Below are positions 11,314 through 21,715 of a DNA stretch of 64,000 nt, piece by piece. Made by a program: the position numbers and the translations under genes. Positions within the stretch are counted from its first letter, which is position 1, and each line of letters starts with the position of its first letter. Source of the stretch: Hexactinellida sp. DTS-2022 (taxonomy: Eukaryota; Porifera; Hexactinellida); the NCBI GenBank assembly GCA_028753945.1, contig JAPNXP010000016.1, positions 1,178,001-1,242,000 on the forward strand, written 5' to 3'. The notes beneath the pieces were generated by a model, which made no database searches, was not told where the DNA came from, and saw only the letters and a program-made list of their open reading frames with translations.

Positions 11314-12590
11314 CAGGGTTGCCGTGGGAATGGAATTTCCGTTCCCATTCCCATAGGAATTCTGTGGGGACCCCATGGGAAAGCAAAGCCGATTAGTATC
11401 AATGGTAAAGCCATAGCATTCTATACTCTAAGGCAATGCCGCGGTTGAATGGACTTGGACCATGGATGAACTAGTATAGTCAACTAAATATATGCAATGC
11501 AATTATTCTTCGAAATAAGTAATCCAGGGTGCTTCTACTTATGTAATTGTTTTATATAAAGGTAGTCATGTACAAGACGCATATTTTTGAGGTGCCACTT
11601 GTCGAAATGACGTCACCGTATTATCTAATAGGCAAAATATGCCAAAACTTTGAACGCATGTAAAATGTTCAATTTCGCTTTTTCAAACAAATTGGTGTGA
11701 TTAACCCATCTAGGAGCTATTTTACATAAAATATCTCAGAATCAGTTAAGGAATGTTATCACATTCCTCTGTTGCCTTGGAAACGTGAATTCAATGATTG
11801 AGGTAATATCTCGAGTAGGAATATAGTCACAGCTTAGTCAATGGATCCAATCGATAGCCCGTCCTTAACTTCCTATTCAATGATAATACATTTCGATGCT
11901 CTATCTCCAACCAATTTTATGTAAAACGTGTATAATCATTTGATTGTATTTTACAATAATCACAAATCTGAGAAAATTGGTTGGAGATAGAGCATCGAAA
12001 TGTATTATCATTGAATAGGAAGTTAAGGACGGGCTATCGATTGGATCCATTGACTAAGCTGTGACTATATTCCTACTCGAGATATTACCTCAATCATTGA
12101 ATTCACGTTTCCAAGGCAAGAGGAATGTGATAACATTCCTTAACTGATTCTGAAATATTTTATGTAAAATAGCTCCTAGATGGGTTAATCACACCAATTT
12201 GTTTGAAAAAGCGAAATTGAACATTTTACATGCGTTCAAAGTTTTGGCATATTTTGCCTATTAGATAATACGGTGACGTCATTTCGACAAGTGGCACCTC
12301 AAAAATATGCGTCTTGTACATGACTACCTTTATATAAAACAATTACATAAGTAGAAGCACCCTGGATTACTTATTTCGAAGAATAATTGCATTGCATATA
12401 TTTAGTTGACTATACTAGTTCATCCATGGTCCAAGTCCATTCAACCGCGGCATTGCCTTAGAGTATAGAATGCTATGGTAAAGCCTATATTAATTAAGGA
12501 TGACCTAATGAAACCATATTCGAATATCCCATGGGGATTCCTATGGGGATCCCCACAGGGAAAAAATCTTTCCCATTCCCACGGCAACTG
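11314..12590. mobile_element. hAT-like MITE hosting a large palindromic element
   Basis: Ends CAGGGTTGCCGTGGGAATGG and, inverted, CCCATTCCCACGGCAACTG. The 8-bp duplication GTAATATC is exact on both sides (11306-11313 and 12591-12598). Only about 210 bp belong to this host element (11314-11411 and 12478-12590). The remainder is the palindromic insertion at 11412-12477. Confidence 0.9.
11412..12477. mobile_element. Fold-back element: 1.07-kb near-perfect palindrome
   Basis: Arms 11412-11918 and 11973-12477 are inverted copies of each other with only a handful of differences, separated by a loop of about 54 bp. The ends read CATAGCATTCTATACTCTAA and its complement. The target GTAAAGC(C) is duplicated at 11405-11411 and 12478-12484 (7 or 8 bp depending on how the end base is assigned). 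Near-identity of the arms implies a recent origin. A single solo arm end lies at about 16757-16828. No open reading frame. Confidence 0.9.
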
Positions 12591-12775
12591 GTAATATCAC
12601 TTCATTCACCATGAAACTATAATATGACAAAGAAATGTCAGTCCTCGCTATGATCTTGGAATATTTATTATTCAAACAATGGTAAATACATAGATATACT
12701 TAATGTAGCAAATATTTATTTCGAATACTAATTGTGATTTCGTGGCCAATCGTAAGATTTACAATACTCATAGAG

Positions 12776-13044
12776 CAGTGGTTCTTAACCTTTTTTTATG
12801 TCATTTCCCCTTTTAGCCAGTTCATTCTACCCGATTTCCCCCTTATAATTAAAAAAGTAGCCTTGAATTACAAATTATTAGCTGTCTGGCGATAACTGCT
12901 TCTTGGCCACCAGTGGATCAATCTTAGGAGGTATTATTTTATTTGGGAAGTATTATTAGTATTAATTTTGTCTAAATTGATTTCCCCCTTATATTTCCGA
13001 AATATCCCCCCAGGGGGAAATTTCCCCCAGGTTAAGAACTAGTG
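12776..13044. mobile_element. hAT-like MITE (CAGTGGTTCTTAACC ends)
   Basis: Ends CAGTGGTTCTTAACCTTT and GGTTAAGAACTAGTG, with the 8-bp duplication TCATAGAG at 12768-12775 and 13045-13052. CAGTGGTTCTYAA termini are widespread among animal hAT (Charlie-type) elements. The interior contains C-rich blocks (TTTCCCC). Confidence 0.9.
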
Positions 13045-13058
13045 TCATAGAGTATATA

Positions 13059-13598
13059 CAGGGAATGAAAGGTTCACGAACGGACAGAATTGACTCAATT
13101 CAGTTCATCTTAAATTGACGCACGTTCAGTTCGTTCAAGTTCACCTCCTAACTTCAGCTCCACCAGCGTTCGTTCAGTTCGTTCACGGGCTAACCCGCGT
13201 TCGTTCAATCCGTTCAATTCGGTTAGTTCAGTTCGTTCAGTGTACACTGAGTGGGTCGAAGTATTCCGTTTATGATAGACTGTTCGGTCCTCCAAACTGT
13301 TATTGAAGTTCAGGTTAAGAAGCTAGAACCTAAGCTGAGAGACATGAGTCCACTAGGGATGTCCGGAATTAGCACTTTTGCAGTCACCTATTATATCTAA
13401 TGGATCTATATTTATAATTTATCTTTATTCAGTTTAGTTCGTTCAATCCGTTCAATTCAGGTCGTTCAGTTCGTTCAATTGCCGTTCCGAAACCGTTGGC
13501 GTTCGTTCAGTTCGTTCACCGTGAATCCCTTAAAAGCCCTGCGTTCAGTTCGTTCAGTTCAAGTTCAATAAGTTCGTTCGTGAACCTTTCATTCCCTG
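13059..13598. mobile_element. hAT-like MITE with TTCAGTTCGTTCA iterons
   Basis: Ends CAGGGAATGAAAGGTTCACG and complement, duplication AGTATATA (13051-13058 and 13599-13606). About 150 bp next to each end consist of many variants of GTTCAGTTCGTTCA. The open frames at 13110-13306 on both strands are products of this repetition, not genes. The sister copy is at 20116-20594. Confidence 0.92.
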
Positions 13599-14102
13599 AG
13601 TATATAGTATGTTGCCCAAATATTTCGTTCTCCTATTTAAAGGTGGACATAGCTATTAGTTACACAGGTTAGCCTCCCTAGTTTGTATTAGCTTCCGCCG
13701 CCACTGTACCTCCATCAAGACCAACCACAGAGATAACATTACATGATAACAAACAGTAAACAAAGAGTGTTAAGATTACTTCAACTAGCAGCATAACCAA
13801 AATATATAATTGCCTATCGTATATTCGAACTTCGAAGAAGGATCGTAACTCCAGGTGCATATACTATGTAACTCAAGAAAACATTTATGCTGAAATTTCA
13901 GCTCTTAGGCATTCAAAGTACTGTTGTATGACAGTTTTACTACCATGGCAGACTTACTACCTCTATTACTAGTACCATGGATGTTCTCTATCCATGACAG
14001 ATTTACTACCTTACATGACAGAATTACTACTCTTTGATCTTGACTTGACTATTACTATGCACTTTTAATGGTTTCTTTCTTTCTTTCTTCTACTTGACTA
14101 AA

Positions 14103-14343
14103 TACCGTATTTATTCGAATAATCGCCTACCTCCAATAAACCCCCTAAAGTAGCAAATAAAAATTTATTACGCTACCCGGAGTAAACATTTATATCTAAT
14201 ATAACTCACAATACGATTATCAACCGATTATCATAAATAAATTGTAATAAAATGTGATATTCTAGAAAATTGCTCAAAATTGTTGGTCCAAAAATGGAGT
14301 AAAAACAATAATCGCCTAGGCTACTATTCGAGTAAATACGGTA
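14103..14343. mobile_element. TA-MITE inserted in the left arm of the 13921-15436 element
   Basis: TA|CCGTATTTATTCGAATAATC ... complement|TA. The right arm of the host, on the opposite strand, reads CTTGACTAAATACAAACAGC uninterrupted. The left arm reads CTTGACTAAATA, then the insert, then TACAAACAGC. The host therefore contains its own empty site, and the TA duplication is proven. Confidence 0.92.
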
Positions 14344-14656
14344 CAAACAGCATGTATTCAATATAGCAAATATTAACTTGTATCTTTAAAATTTTTTATT
14401 GAATTTGACTTGCTCAATTATTTATATAATTGACATTTCCAAATCCGCCTTCCCCGTATTCATTATTCACTAGGTTAATTAATATGTTTAGCATTGTGAA
14501 CGGTATAGCAAATAGACAATTATTCTAACATTGGAGATAGGACCTTTTAATGGATTTAACGATACATAACCTATTGGGAAATCTGATAATATATTAGCTC
14601 TACTCAATAATCATTGCATCACTGAAGCTGTCTGTGTAAAAAAGTTGTAGTACGAC

Positions 14657-14970
14657 CAGGGGCGTCAGAAGGGGGGGGGGGGGGGGGCGCGTGCCCCCCT
14701 CAAAAATCTCGGTGCCCCCCCCCCACGGTGCACCCCTCATCTGTGCATCCCCTCGCCTGTGCCCCCTTCCCCTGTCCTAATAGATGAAATAACAACACCA
14801 ATGATATACATGAGTTCAAATGTCATGATACTACTGCTCTTATTCGATGTGAAACTATCAAAAAAGACATAAAATCACGTGGGTTTTATACTACTAAGAA
14901 TTAGTTTTGGTCTGTGCCCCCCCTAAATTCTGATTGCCCCCTCCCCGATTTCACGCTTCCGACGCCCCTG
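14657..14970. mobile_element. hAT-like MITE (CAGGGGCGTC ends)
   Basis: Ends CAGGGGCGTCAGAAGGGGG and CTTCCGACGCCCCTG, 8-bp duplication AGTACGAC at 14649-14656 and 14971-14978. Contains long G and C runs just inside the ends. It is nested in the 13921-15436 element. Confidence 0.92.
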
Positions 14971-15635
14971 AGTACGACTATGTATCATGTCAATAACTTC
15001 ACCAAGTTGATAGCCTGAGGCACGCATTTTAAAATTTCGTCTCACGAATTTTGTTGAGTTCAATAAATCGCTCGGCAAAATTACATGGAAAAGAAAATTC
15101 ACAAGCTTTGAATATTCAGAGATATCTATTCATTATTGTATGTGATTTCTTGAATCAAGGCTATAATTTGTGTACTTCCTTAAATTGATGAGTAGAATAA
15201 ATAATATAAATGAATTACCATTTCCTATATTATATTGAATATATGCTGTTTGTATTTAGTCAAGTAGAAGAAAGAAAGAAAGAAACCATTAAAAGTGCAT
15301 AGTAATAGTCAAGTCAAGATCAAAGGGTAGTAATTCTGTCATGTAAGGTAGTAATTCTGTCATGGATAGAGAACATCCATGGTACTAGTAATAGAGGTAG
15401 TAAGTCTGTCATGGTAGTAAAACTGTCATACAACAGTACAAAGGAAATTTACCTTATAAAATACCAACCAAGCAGTGATTTCAATAATGATCCCCGTCAA
15501 CACATAAAATAAATGAAAATTTAATTGAAAAATATATAAAATTAAAATATAGATATAAAATTATAATAAATTCAATGCAATGAAAAAATTTGAAAATAAT
15601 TAAATAGTGTCAAAAGAAACGGCAAGAACTAGTCA

Positions 15636-15742
15636 TTAAATAGAGGAAATTGAAACATTTTGATCATCTTGAATAGGATCTTCTAGTACTGCTTCAAGAA
15701 AAGAACTTCCGTGAATAAAATCACTATTCGAGATATCCGAAC
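15636..15742 (-). CDS. Cadherin-23-like, terminal coding exon
   Basis: The acceptor (ttttttag) lies directly above 15742. The first two bases complete a glycine codon left by the exon at 21164-21372. The frame then reads SDISNSDFIHGSSFLEAVLE and runs on to ...NVSISSI and TAA at 15636-15638. It is acidic and serine-rich, as expected of a cytoplasmic tail. The last residues, S-S-I, fit the class I PDZ-ligand pattern (S/T-x-hydrophobic-COOH). The downstream strand shows only a weak ATTAAA-type signal at about 15520-15525. The exon was too short for automated ORF calling and was found by phase matching. Confidence 0.85.
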
Positions 15743-15800
15743 CTAAAAAAATGGATTATGAATGCGGAATTAGGCAACACAGATGAAGTATACCCATAGA

Positions 15801-15900
15801 CAGGGGTGGCGCTAGGGGGGAGGCAGGGGGGGGGGCAATAGCCCCCCTCCCGTCGGGGATCTTAGCCCCCCCCGTCGGGGAAAACCTGACGCCACCCCTG
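15801..15900. mobile_element. 100-bp MITE (CAGGGGTGGCG ends) in the last intron
   Basis: Ends CAGGGGTGGCGCTAG and CTGACGCCACCCCTG, with imperfect 8-bp repeats CCCATAGA / CCCATATA on the two sides. The interior is almost pure G and C runs. It lies only 59 bp upstream of the terminal cadherin exon. Confidence 0.75.
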
Positions 15901-15989
15901 CCCATATACTACTTTAATAAAGGACTGTATGCTGCCAGCTCGGGTCCTGGAACTTAGTCCATTGTGTCTTATTGATATCTCGTAATCCG

Positions 15990-16190
15990 CTAATGCTAGA
16001 CACAGGAAATGTATTATTGTCGTATAGGAAGTCATATTTTGGGAGTCCATTGGTCACATTGCCTAATCTCAAATATTTGTGGAATGTGAATTTGGCGGGT
16101 TTCACACCTTTTCCATATATGGTAATAATCTCAAATTCTCGAGTTAGACATAAGAAATGTATTATAGTCGAATAGGAAGTCACATGTAAG
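15990..16190. repeat. Two direct copies of a 40-bp unit
   Basis: The segment around 15994-16033 (agacacaggaaatgtattat...aggaagtca) is repeated at about 16143-16183 (agacataagaaatgtattat...aggaagtca). The overlapping short ORFs on both strands follow from this repetition. Function unknown. Confidence 0.5.
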
Positions 16191-16222
16191 GAAGATATTT
16201 GCATATTGACTATCACTAATTA

Positions 16223-16383
16223 GCAGTGCTCGACAAATTAGGTGGTTTTTGTTATTAGTATTAGTGTTGTTTTATGGCATTAGAAGTTTATTAAACCAGC
16301 CGTTGTTTATTCTTTAGCCACCATAAAAAGTGAGGTGGTGGTTTAATTAGTCACCATCAAAATTACATTTTGTCGAGCACTGC
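16223..16383. mobile_element. hAT-like MITE (GCAGTGCTCGACAAA ends)
   Basis: Inverted ends GCAGTGCTCGACAAA / TTTTGTCGAGCACTGC are flanked by ACTAATTA and AGTAATTA (7 of 8 identical). It is non-coding. From 16392 to 16756 nothing else was recognised. At 16757-16828 there is a solo copy of the end of the fold-back element described at 11412. Confidence 0.75.
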
Positions 16384-16973
16384 AGTAATTAGTTTAATAA
16401 CTCGTAGTATCATAGTTTACCTTACTTATATTACACCTCCCGATGAGATCAAAGTGATTTTTTCCCAGTGTAACGAGTTAGAGATAGTTAGTGATTCACA
16501 TTCTTACAGATTTATAGTTAGAGATTCATACTTGGCATAAACTTAGAATGTCCAGTTGCGATCATCATTCTGTTTGTGTACACATCACATTATCTTTACA
16601 AAAACCATCCTACTAGTATCTACAAGTTCTCGTGAGAAGACATACAGAGGGCTTAGGGTGGGTGTCTGCCCACTTCTAGATCCGCTACTTAAGAGGATAA
16701 ATCGAAGAGTGTACAAATGATAGTATATTTATATGGTTAAATTTATTGATAGTATAGTCATAGCATTCTAACTCTAATGCAATGCCGCGGTTGAATTGAC
16801 TTGGACCATGGACGAACTAGTATAGTTATACATTCTTGCCAAACATTGTTTCAAATTTGAATTTTGTCTCCAGAATTAATTAAGTACTATAAACTGAAGA
16901 ATATAATAGGTAGTCTTAGGGAATTCTTGTACTGAAAAAAAAACCTTTCAATTTCACTTTCGAGAATATCAAT

Positions 16974-19295
16974 TAATGATACTCGCCAAATTGAGAGTCT
17001 ACTCTATGAAGTTGACAAGTTTTCGCCGATATTAGAAACTGTTTCCTCTTCTTTTGAACTTTCAATTAACTATCTTGTCAACATTGCCATCCGTCAGCTA
17101 GAAAACGCAATTGGACTTATTGAAGGTGATTCGTTTGATTTAGACACTGGTGACAGTTCAAATTCCAATAGTGAATCTTTGAAAATATCACTTCTCTTTT
17201 TATAGGACAACTTACTAATTTGACAAATTCGAAAAATAATAGAAGTTATAACATTTTAACGCAGGTTTTCTCACTTAAAATTTATGGGATATCACCGGCT
17301 TGTTACAGATTTATTCATTCATCTATTGCTGAGTTTTACAACACGAACGAAAATTACTTGCTACAAAGAACATGTTAGAAATAGGTGGCGAGTATTTCCA
17401 AATACTTAAGGAAATAACATCTAAGTTCAGTCCCGAGAACGTCATGTAATCCTTCAAATGGACTAAGTCCATAACCGCAGTGATGCATCCTATAAGGGAG
17501 GTAAGATTCTGGACTCAATTGACAATCCAAATGACCCCCCTATAACTGTATATTAAATGAGGTTTCGAGTTTAATGAAAAGTTTTCCACCATTGTACGTT
17601 TAATACCACTGGGGTCTTCTTCTGCTGCTGACCTACACCCAATAGTTAGACAAACTATATTTGATATCGAGAGCTGTGGTCTATTTGTAGAAGCAATATG
17701 TATCGATAATTATCCTTTGAACGTTAGCTTGTATAAGTTATTGTCAGATGATGGAAAAGTATTGCATCCTAAGGTTGTACATCCATGTAATCCAGCTCGA
17801 AATCTTATATTATTTTTTGACATTGTCCATATCATTAAGTCAATCCGTAATAACTGGTTAAATTTGAAAGATTTTGAGGAACCTTTGTGTATCCCAAATT
17901 TGAGGACTACACTTTTAAACAGTCTCATCCAGTCAATCTACCTTGCACTCAGTTAAAAATATCTTTACCCATTGCTAACATTTCCTGAATTCTGCCAAAT
18001 TCACGAAGTCAAATTATCCTTCAATCAATTATGCAGCATTTAAAGCCGACAAATTCTCCATAATTAAGAGAGCCCCAAAATTGACATCTAAAGCATGTTG
18101 GCCATCTCACCTAGAACGCCAAAATGTAAAATTGGCTCTAAAGGTTTTTCATGAATATACAGCTGCGGGGCCTGGCGGGGCTCTCAGGTTTCAATCATGA
18201 GAATACAACAGGTGAAAACTGTCATAATGTCGAATTCATAAACCTGATAAATCGAATTTGGAACATTTTTAATGTAACTGGGTCGGAAAAGATATTCGTT
18301 TCAATAAATCCCATTACTAGCTCCGCTCCATCTTAACGACCAGAGATTGTTTTTCTTGGATAATGTTGTACAATGGCTAGATTTTTGGAGGGATATGCCT
18401 ACATCCAGTGGGAAGCTTACACCGCAAACATTTACAAGTTTTAGACACACCTGTATTGCTCTCCCACTCTTAGTTCGTAGATTGACCGTAGAATGTGGTT
18501 TTGAATATTTGTTGACATCTCGGGTACGAAATGATCCATTAGAACACCACTTTGGACTATATCGTCAAATGTCTGGCTCCAACTATAATATATCTTACTC
18601 TCAAATTTTAGAGAGTGAACGTCGCCTTCAGTTATCAAATATTATTAAGTTCTTTTTCTTTTATATTAAACAACAAAGTGATACCATTTCTCTTAAGGAA
18701 TATTTACAAACTTTCACAGAGGATGATAATGTCGATAGAATGCATTTAGAAAATAATTTTGAATATTTTACTAATGAATTATCCAATATTTTTAGCCCCA
18801 TATTTGATAATTCACAAACAGACTGCTTAAATTATGTTGCTGGATATGCAGTATTTTCTTATTTGAAACTATCTGCACATTGCAGACTGTCAGAACTTTT
18901 TAACTTCCCCCAAAGATATTGAAGTTGACAACGACACTGGATTTTCACTGATCGATTTGCCGGACAGAGGTTCCCTTAAATATCCATCAGAGTGTTTTTG
19001 AATCTGTTTTAATTATTTATGAAATATTTCTTAAGAATGATAATAGTTCACGTTTAAGTAGATTATTTTATGAGGGTTCCTGTCGCCGAAATTTAGTCCA
19101 GTTAGTCATACTCGATGTCGAAATGAATCAGGTGAAATTTTGAGGGGGAGGTGTGTTTGTATGAATTTGAAATGGGAAATTCTAAAAAAGATATTTACAA
19201 CTGTGGCGAATTGTATTTTATCAAAGAAAGTGAGAAATTTTAATGATATGGTTGTTGACCGCAATAATGCCAAGCTCAAGAAATTCAGTTCCTAG
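16974..19295 (+). pseudogene. Decayed P-element / THAP9-type transposase
   Basis: Fragments in several frames follow the order expected for a P-superfamily transposase. An N-terminal helical part is at 16974-17360 and includes FSLKIYGISPACYRFIHSS. The central block at 17717-17956 contains HPCNPARNLILFFDIVHIIK followed by RNNWLN. A middle part is at 18120-18336. The C-terminal block at 18347-18922 contains RNDPLEHHFGLYRQMSG. The C-terminus, around 19100-19295, ends KKFSS and TAG. Stop codons and frameshifts break it into at least five pieces, so it is inactive. P elements encode a GTP-using DNA transposase. An N-terminal THAP zinc finger and terminal inverted repeats were not found. It lies in the last intron of the cadherin gene, on the opposite strand. 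Confidence 0.8.
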
Positions 19296-19482
19296 TTTCT
19301 CTTTCTCTTTAACTTTTAGGTATCCAGTTCAAGTAACATCCTGATGCACTACTCTTTCACTTAACTACCAACACTTAGAGATGGACTTGTTATGATGACA
19401 CTTAGCTCAGCAATTACTCTGCTCTTGAATACTTCGTTCTTGTTATTTTACTATACTATATAATATTCGGTATCAGTTCAAA

Positions 19483-19952
19483 GCAGGGGGGGGGGGGGGG
19501 GGTCAATCTTAAGAATACTAATAGCCCATAGACCCCCCCTCACGAAGTACCAAGTACTTAACGAATTTATTTCTTTTGGAGTAAATTTGGACCCCTACAC
19601 CCATTCAGTATTTGCCACAAGTGACACTCTGGAGTTGTCACCTGTGTCAAATTAGCATAAATTGAGACGAAGTTAATTACATCTGGTCCCCGAAGTCCTC
19701 CTATGAGCAATTTTACCCAAAACACACTTTTTTAATTTTTTTACAATTTTAATTATTCAGCAATTCTCACCTTTAGGTGTTTTTAAAAATTACCCTTAGT
19801 CTAAATTCTTGATAATTTGTTGCAAAATTTCTCAATAATATTGATTCGTACCCTCCATGAAGTACCAGGTACTTCATGGGTGTACTTTTCAAAATGGGAC
19901 TCACCACCTGGCTATGGGTCAAGTATCTGCCGATTGATCCCCCCCCCCTGTT
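19483..19952. repeat. Second copy of the GAAGTACCAGGTACTTC dispersed repeat
   Basis: Landmarks and order match 5878-6365: poly-G tract, GTCAATCTTAAGAATACTAA, 'cacgaagtaccaagtacttaacg', 'gtgacactctggagttgtcacctg', and the terminal 'caggtacttcatg...caccacctggctatgg'. The region just after it (about 19958-20045) carries clustered GGATCCGGATCCG motifs, which may belong to a different short repeat. Confidence 0.7.
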
Positions 19953-20115
19953 CAAAGCGGATCCGGATCCGATTATTTCTGTTCGGCCGGCCTCGAAAAT
20001 CCAGGATCCGGATCCGGCCGTATCTCAAAAAAGTGGATCCGGTGCATTTCTATTCATAACCAAACCAAGCAAATTATAACATTAGCGTACACAAATAATC
20101 GATATACAAGAATAC

Positions 20116-20594
20116 CAGGGAATGAAAGGTTCACTAACGGACTGAATAAACTCAATTCAGTTCATTTCAAAATAACGCACGTTCAGTTCGTTCACGTTCA
20201 CCACCTAACTTCAACACCACCAGCGTTCGTTCAACGGGCTGACCCGCGTTCATTCAGTTCGTTCAATTCGTCGTTCGTTCAGTTAAGATGAGTTGGTGGT
20301 GGTTATTAGGTATGACAAGCAGGTATGAGTAGTGATCTATTTATATTTACTTTTCTAGAAATATATTAATATTCTACGTTTGGGTTAATGATTCAGTATT
20401 TCTAATTTATCGATATTTAGTTTAGTTCCTTCAGTTCGTTCGTTCAATTCGTTCGTTCATTCAGTTCGTTCAGTTCGTTCAACTGCCGTTCAGGCAACCG
20501 TTGGAGTTCGTTCAGTTCGTTCAGCGTAAATACCATAAAAGTCCTGCGTTCAGTTCAAGTTCAATAAGTTCGTTCGTGAACCTTTCATTCCCTG
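20116..20594. mobile_element. hAT-like MITE, sister copy of 13059-13598
   Basis: Ends CAGGGAATGAAAGGTTCAC and complement, exact duplication AAGAATAC (20108-20115 and 20595-20602). The same GTTCAGTTCGTTCA iterons lie next to both ends. The middle differs from the sister copy. Confidence 0.92.
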
Positions 20595-20602
20595 AAGAAT
20601 AC

Positions 20603-21163
20603 CTAAGCAACCTCCCTAGCTTGCTTAAGTACGAAATTAAATCGTAGTGAATACGAATTAAGTTCTTAGTGAATACGGCAACATAATTTTTATAATATAA
20701 TTGCCTTTTAGTGATCAGAAATATAGTCTTTAATTAATACCTCCATAAAATACAAAATACATAAATTTTGCTATTGTTTTATGTAAATAGCCATGTTGAA
20801 GTATCCGCCAATATTATAATATGTTGCATTGTTGCTAGAAGCCTGCAGTGTAGTGTATAATCTCAATAACATAGCAAAACACGATTATGTACTGTAATTA
20901 CAAATATATGGTTAGTAATCGGTTGAAATAACTTAAACCCAGTTCCATGAGCAATTCTCAGGGGTACCCTGGGATTGAGTTAAAAATAGAAGTTCGTAAA
21001 TTTTTTTAATTAAAACTTTACGTAAAATAACAATAAACAATGGAATAACATTGCAAATGTGACAGTGTTTTAATTAGACTAAACACTGAGATTTCGATGT
21101 CAATCGAGTGACTATTTTTAATCAAACATTAATCCCAATAATTGTTAGAAAAAGAGCACTTAC
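20603..21163. other. Cadherin intron, no element resolved
   Basis: AT-rich. Contains one exact copy of TTCTTAGTGAATACGG (20663-20678), shared with 8354-8369, and an imperfect one at about 20640. This suggests the end of an unresolved MITE. Nothing else is supportable. Confidence 0.35.
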
Positions 21164-21372
21164 CACTAATAAATTCCTCTTCAGGAATTTCTTCGAGAAA
21201 CAAATCCATTTTCAATTCTTGGGATTCATATGTAAACTCCTCCCTTATAGGGAATGGTCCAGGGATAGTTACATTTGTCCCATCTTGGAGTGTTGTTGTA
21301 AGGACGTCCAAACCTTCCATTCCACCATAAATATAATCTTCTGTTCGTTTTAAACTTCTTTTTCCAAGGATT
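21164..21372 (-). CDS. Cadherin-23-like, cytoplasmic-tail exon
   Basis: Acceptor (acattctactag) above 21372 and strong donor GTG|GTAAGTGC below 21164. The exon enters with one base completing an arginine codon (phase 2 from the transmembrane exon). It then reads ILGKRSLKRTEDYIYGGMEG... and a long acidic stretch ending ...EEEFIS, leaving the first base of a glycine codon. The basic start just after the membrane helix fits the cytoplasmic side (positive-inside rule). No catenin-binding motif is visible. Reading through the donor would give only eleven more residues before a stop, a less likely alternative. Confidence 0.87.
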
Positions 21373-21715
21373 CTAGTAGAATGTTAAAATAAAACTGGAT
21401 AATGTAACATATAATTACAAATTAGACCAACACATTAAGTTCAATGTACATGTATATACAAGTATACAACAAAGATTGTAATATTAATTACATTTTTACC
21501 AAACGGTTATTCATCCGATTTGTATGACCGTTACAGATGTATTTGTCTCAATCTAAAAACTCCAATTCTAAATTATTTTTACTGTGCCGATTAATATGTA
21601 GTGGGTCACTTCTAAAATTAATGCCATGGTTTATTATTAGTTATCATCCAATCCACACAAGATAGTTTGATTTACTAAGCTAAGAACGCAAAATTTAGGA
21701 TAGGTGTCTCATGGG

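Larger units (their letters stand above)
13921..15436. mobile_element. TA-flanked element with iteron-built inverted repeats, second family
   Basis: 1516 bp between TA dinucleotides (13919-13920 and 15437-15438). Ends CTGTTGTATGACAG and complement; the arms are about 210 bp. Each arm carries four units of ATGACAGAWTTACTACC-type arranged two, spacer with ACCATGGATGTTC, two. This is the same plan as the element at 2707-5127. The arms also contain TTTC repeats. Nested inside are a TA-MITE (14103-14343, in the left arm) and a hAT MITE (14657-14970). No transposase was seen. Confidence 0.85.

Noticed and set aside
13110-13306. Overlapping ORFs of about 60 residues on both strands
   Set aside because: They are readings of the GTTCAGTTCGTTCA iterons of the hAT MITE at 13059-13598.
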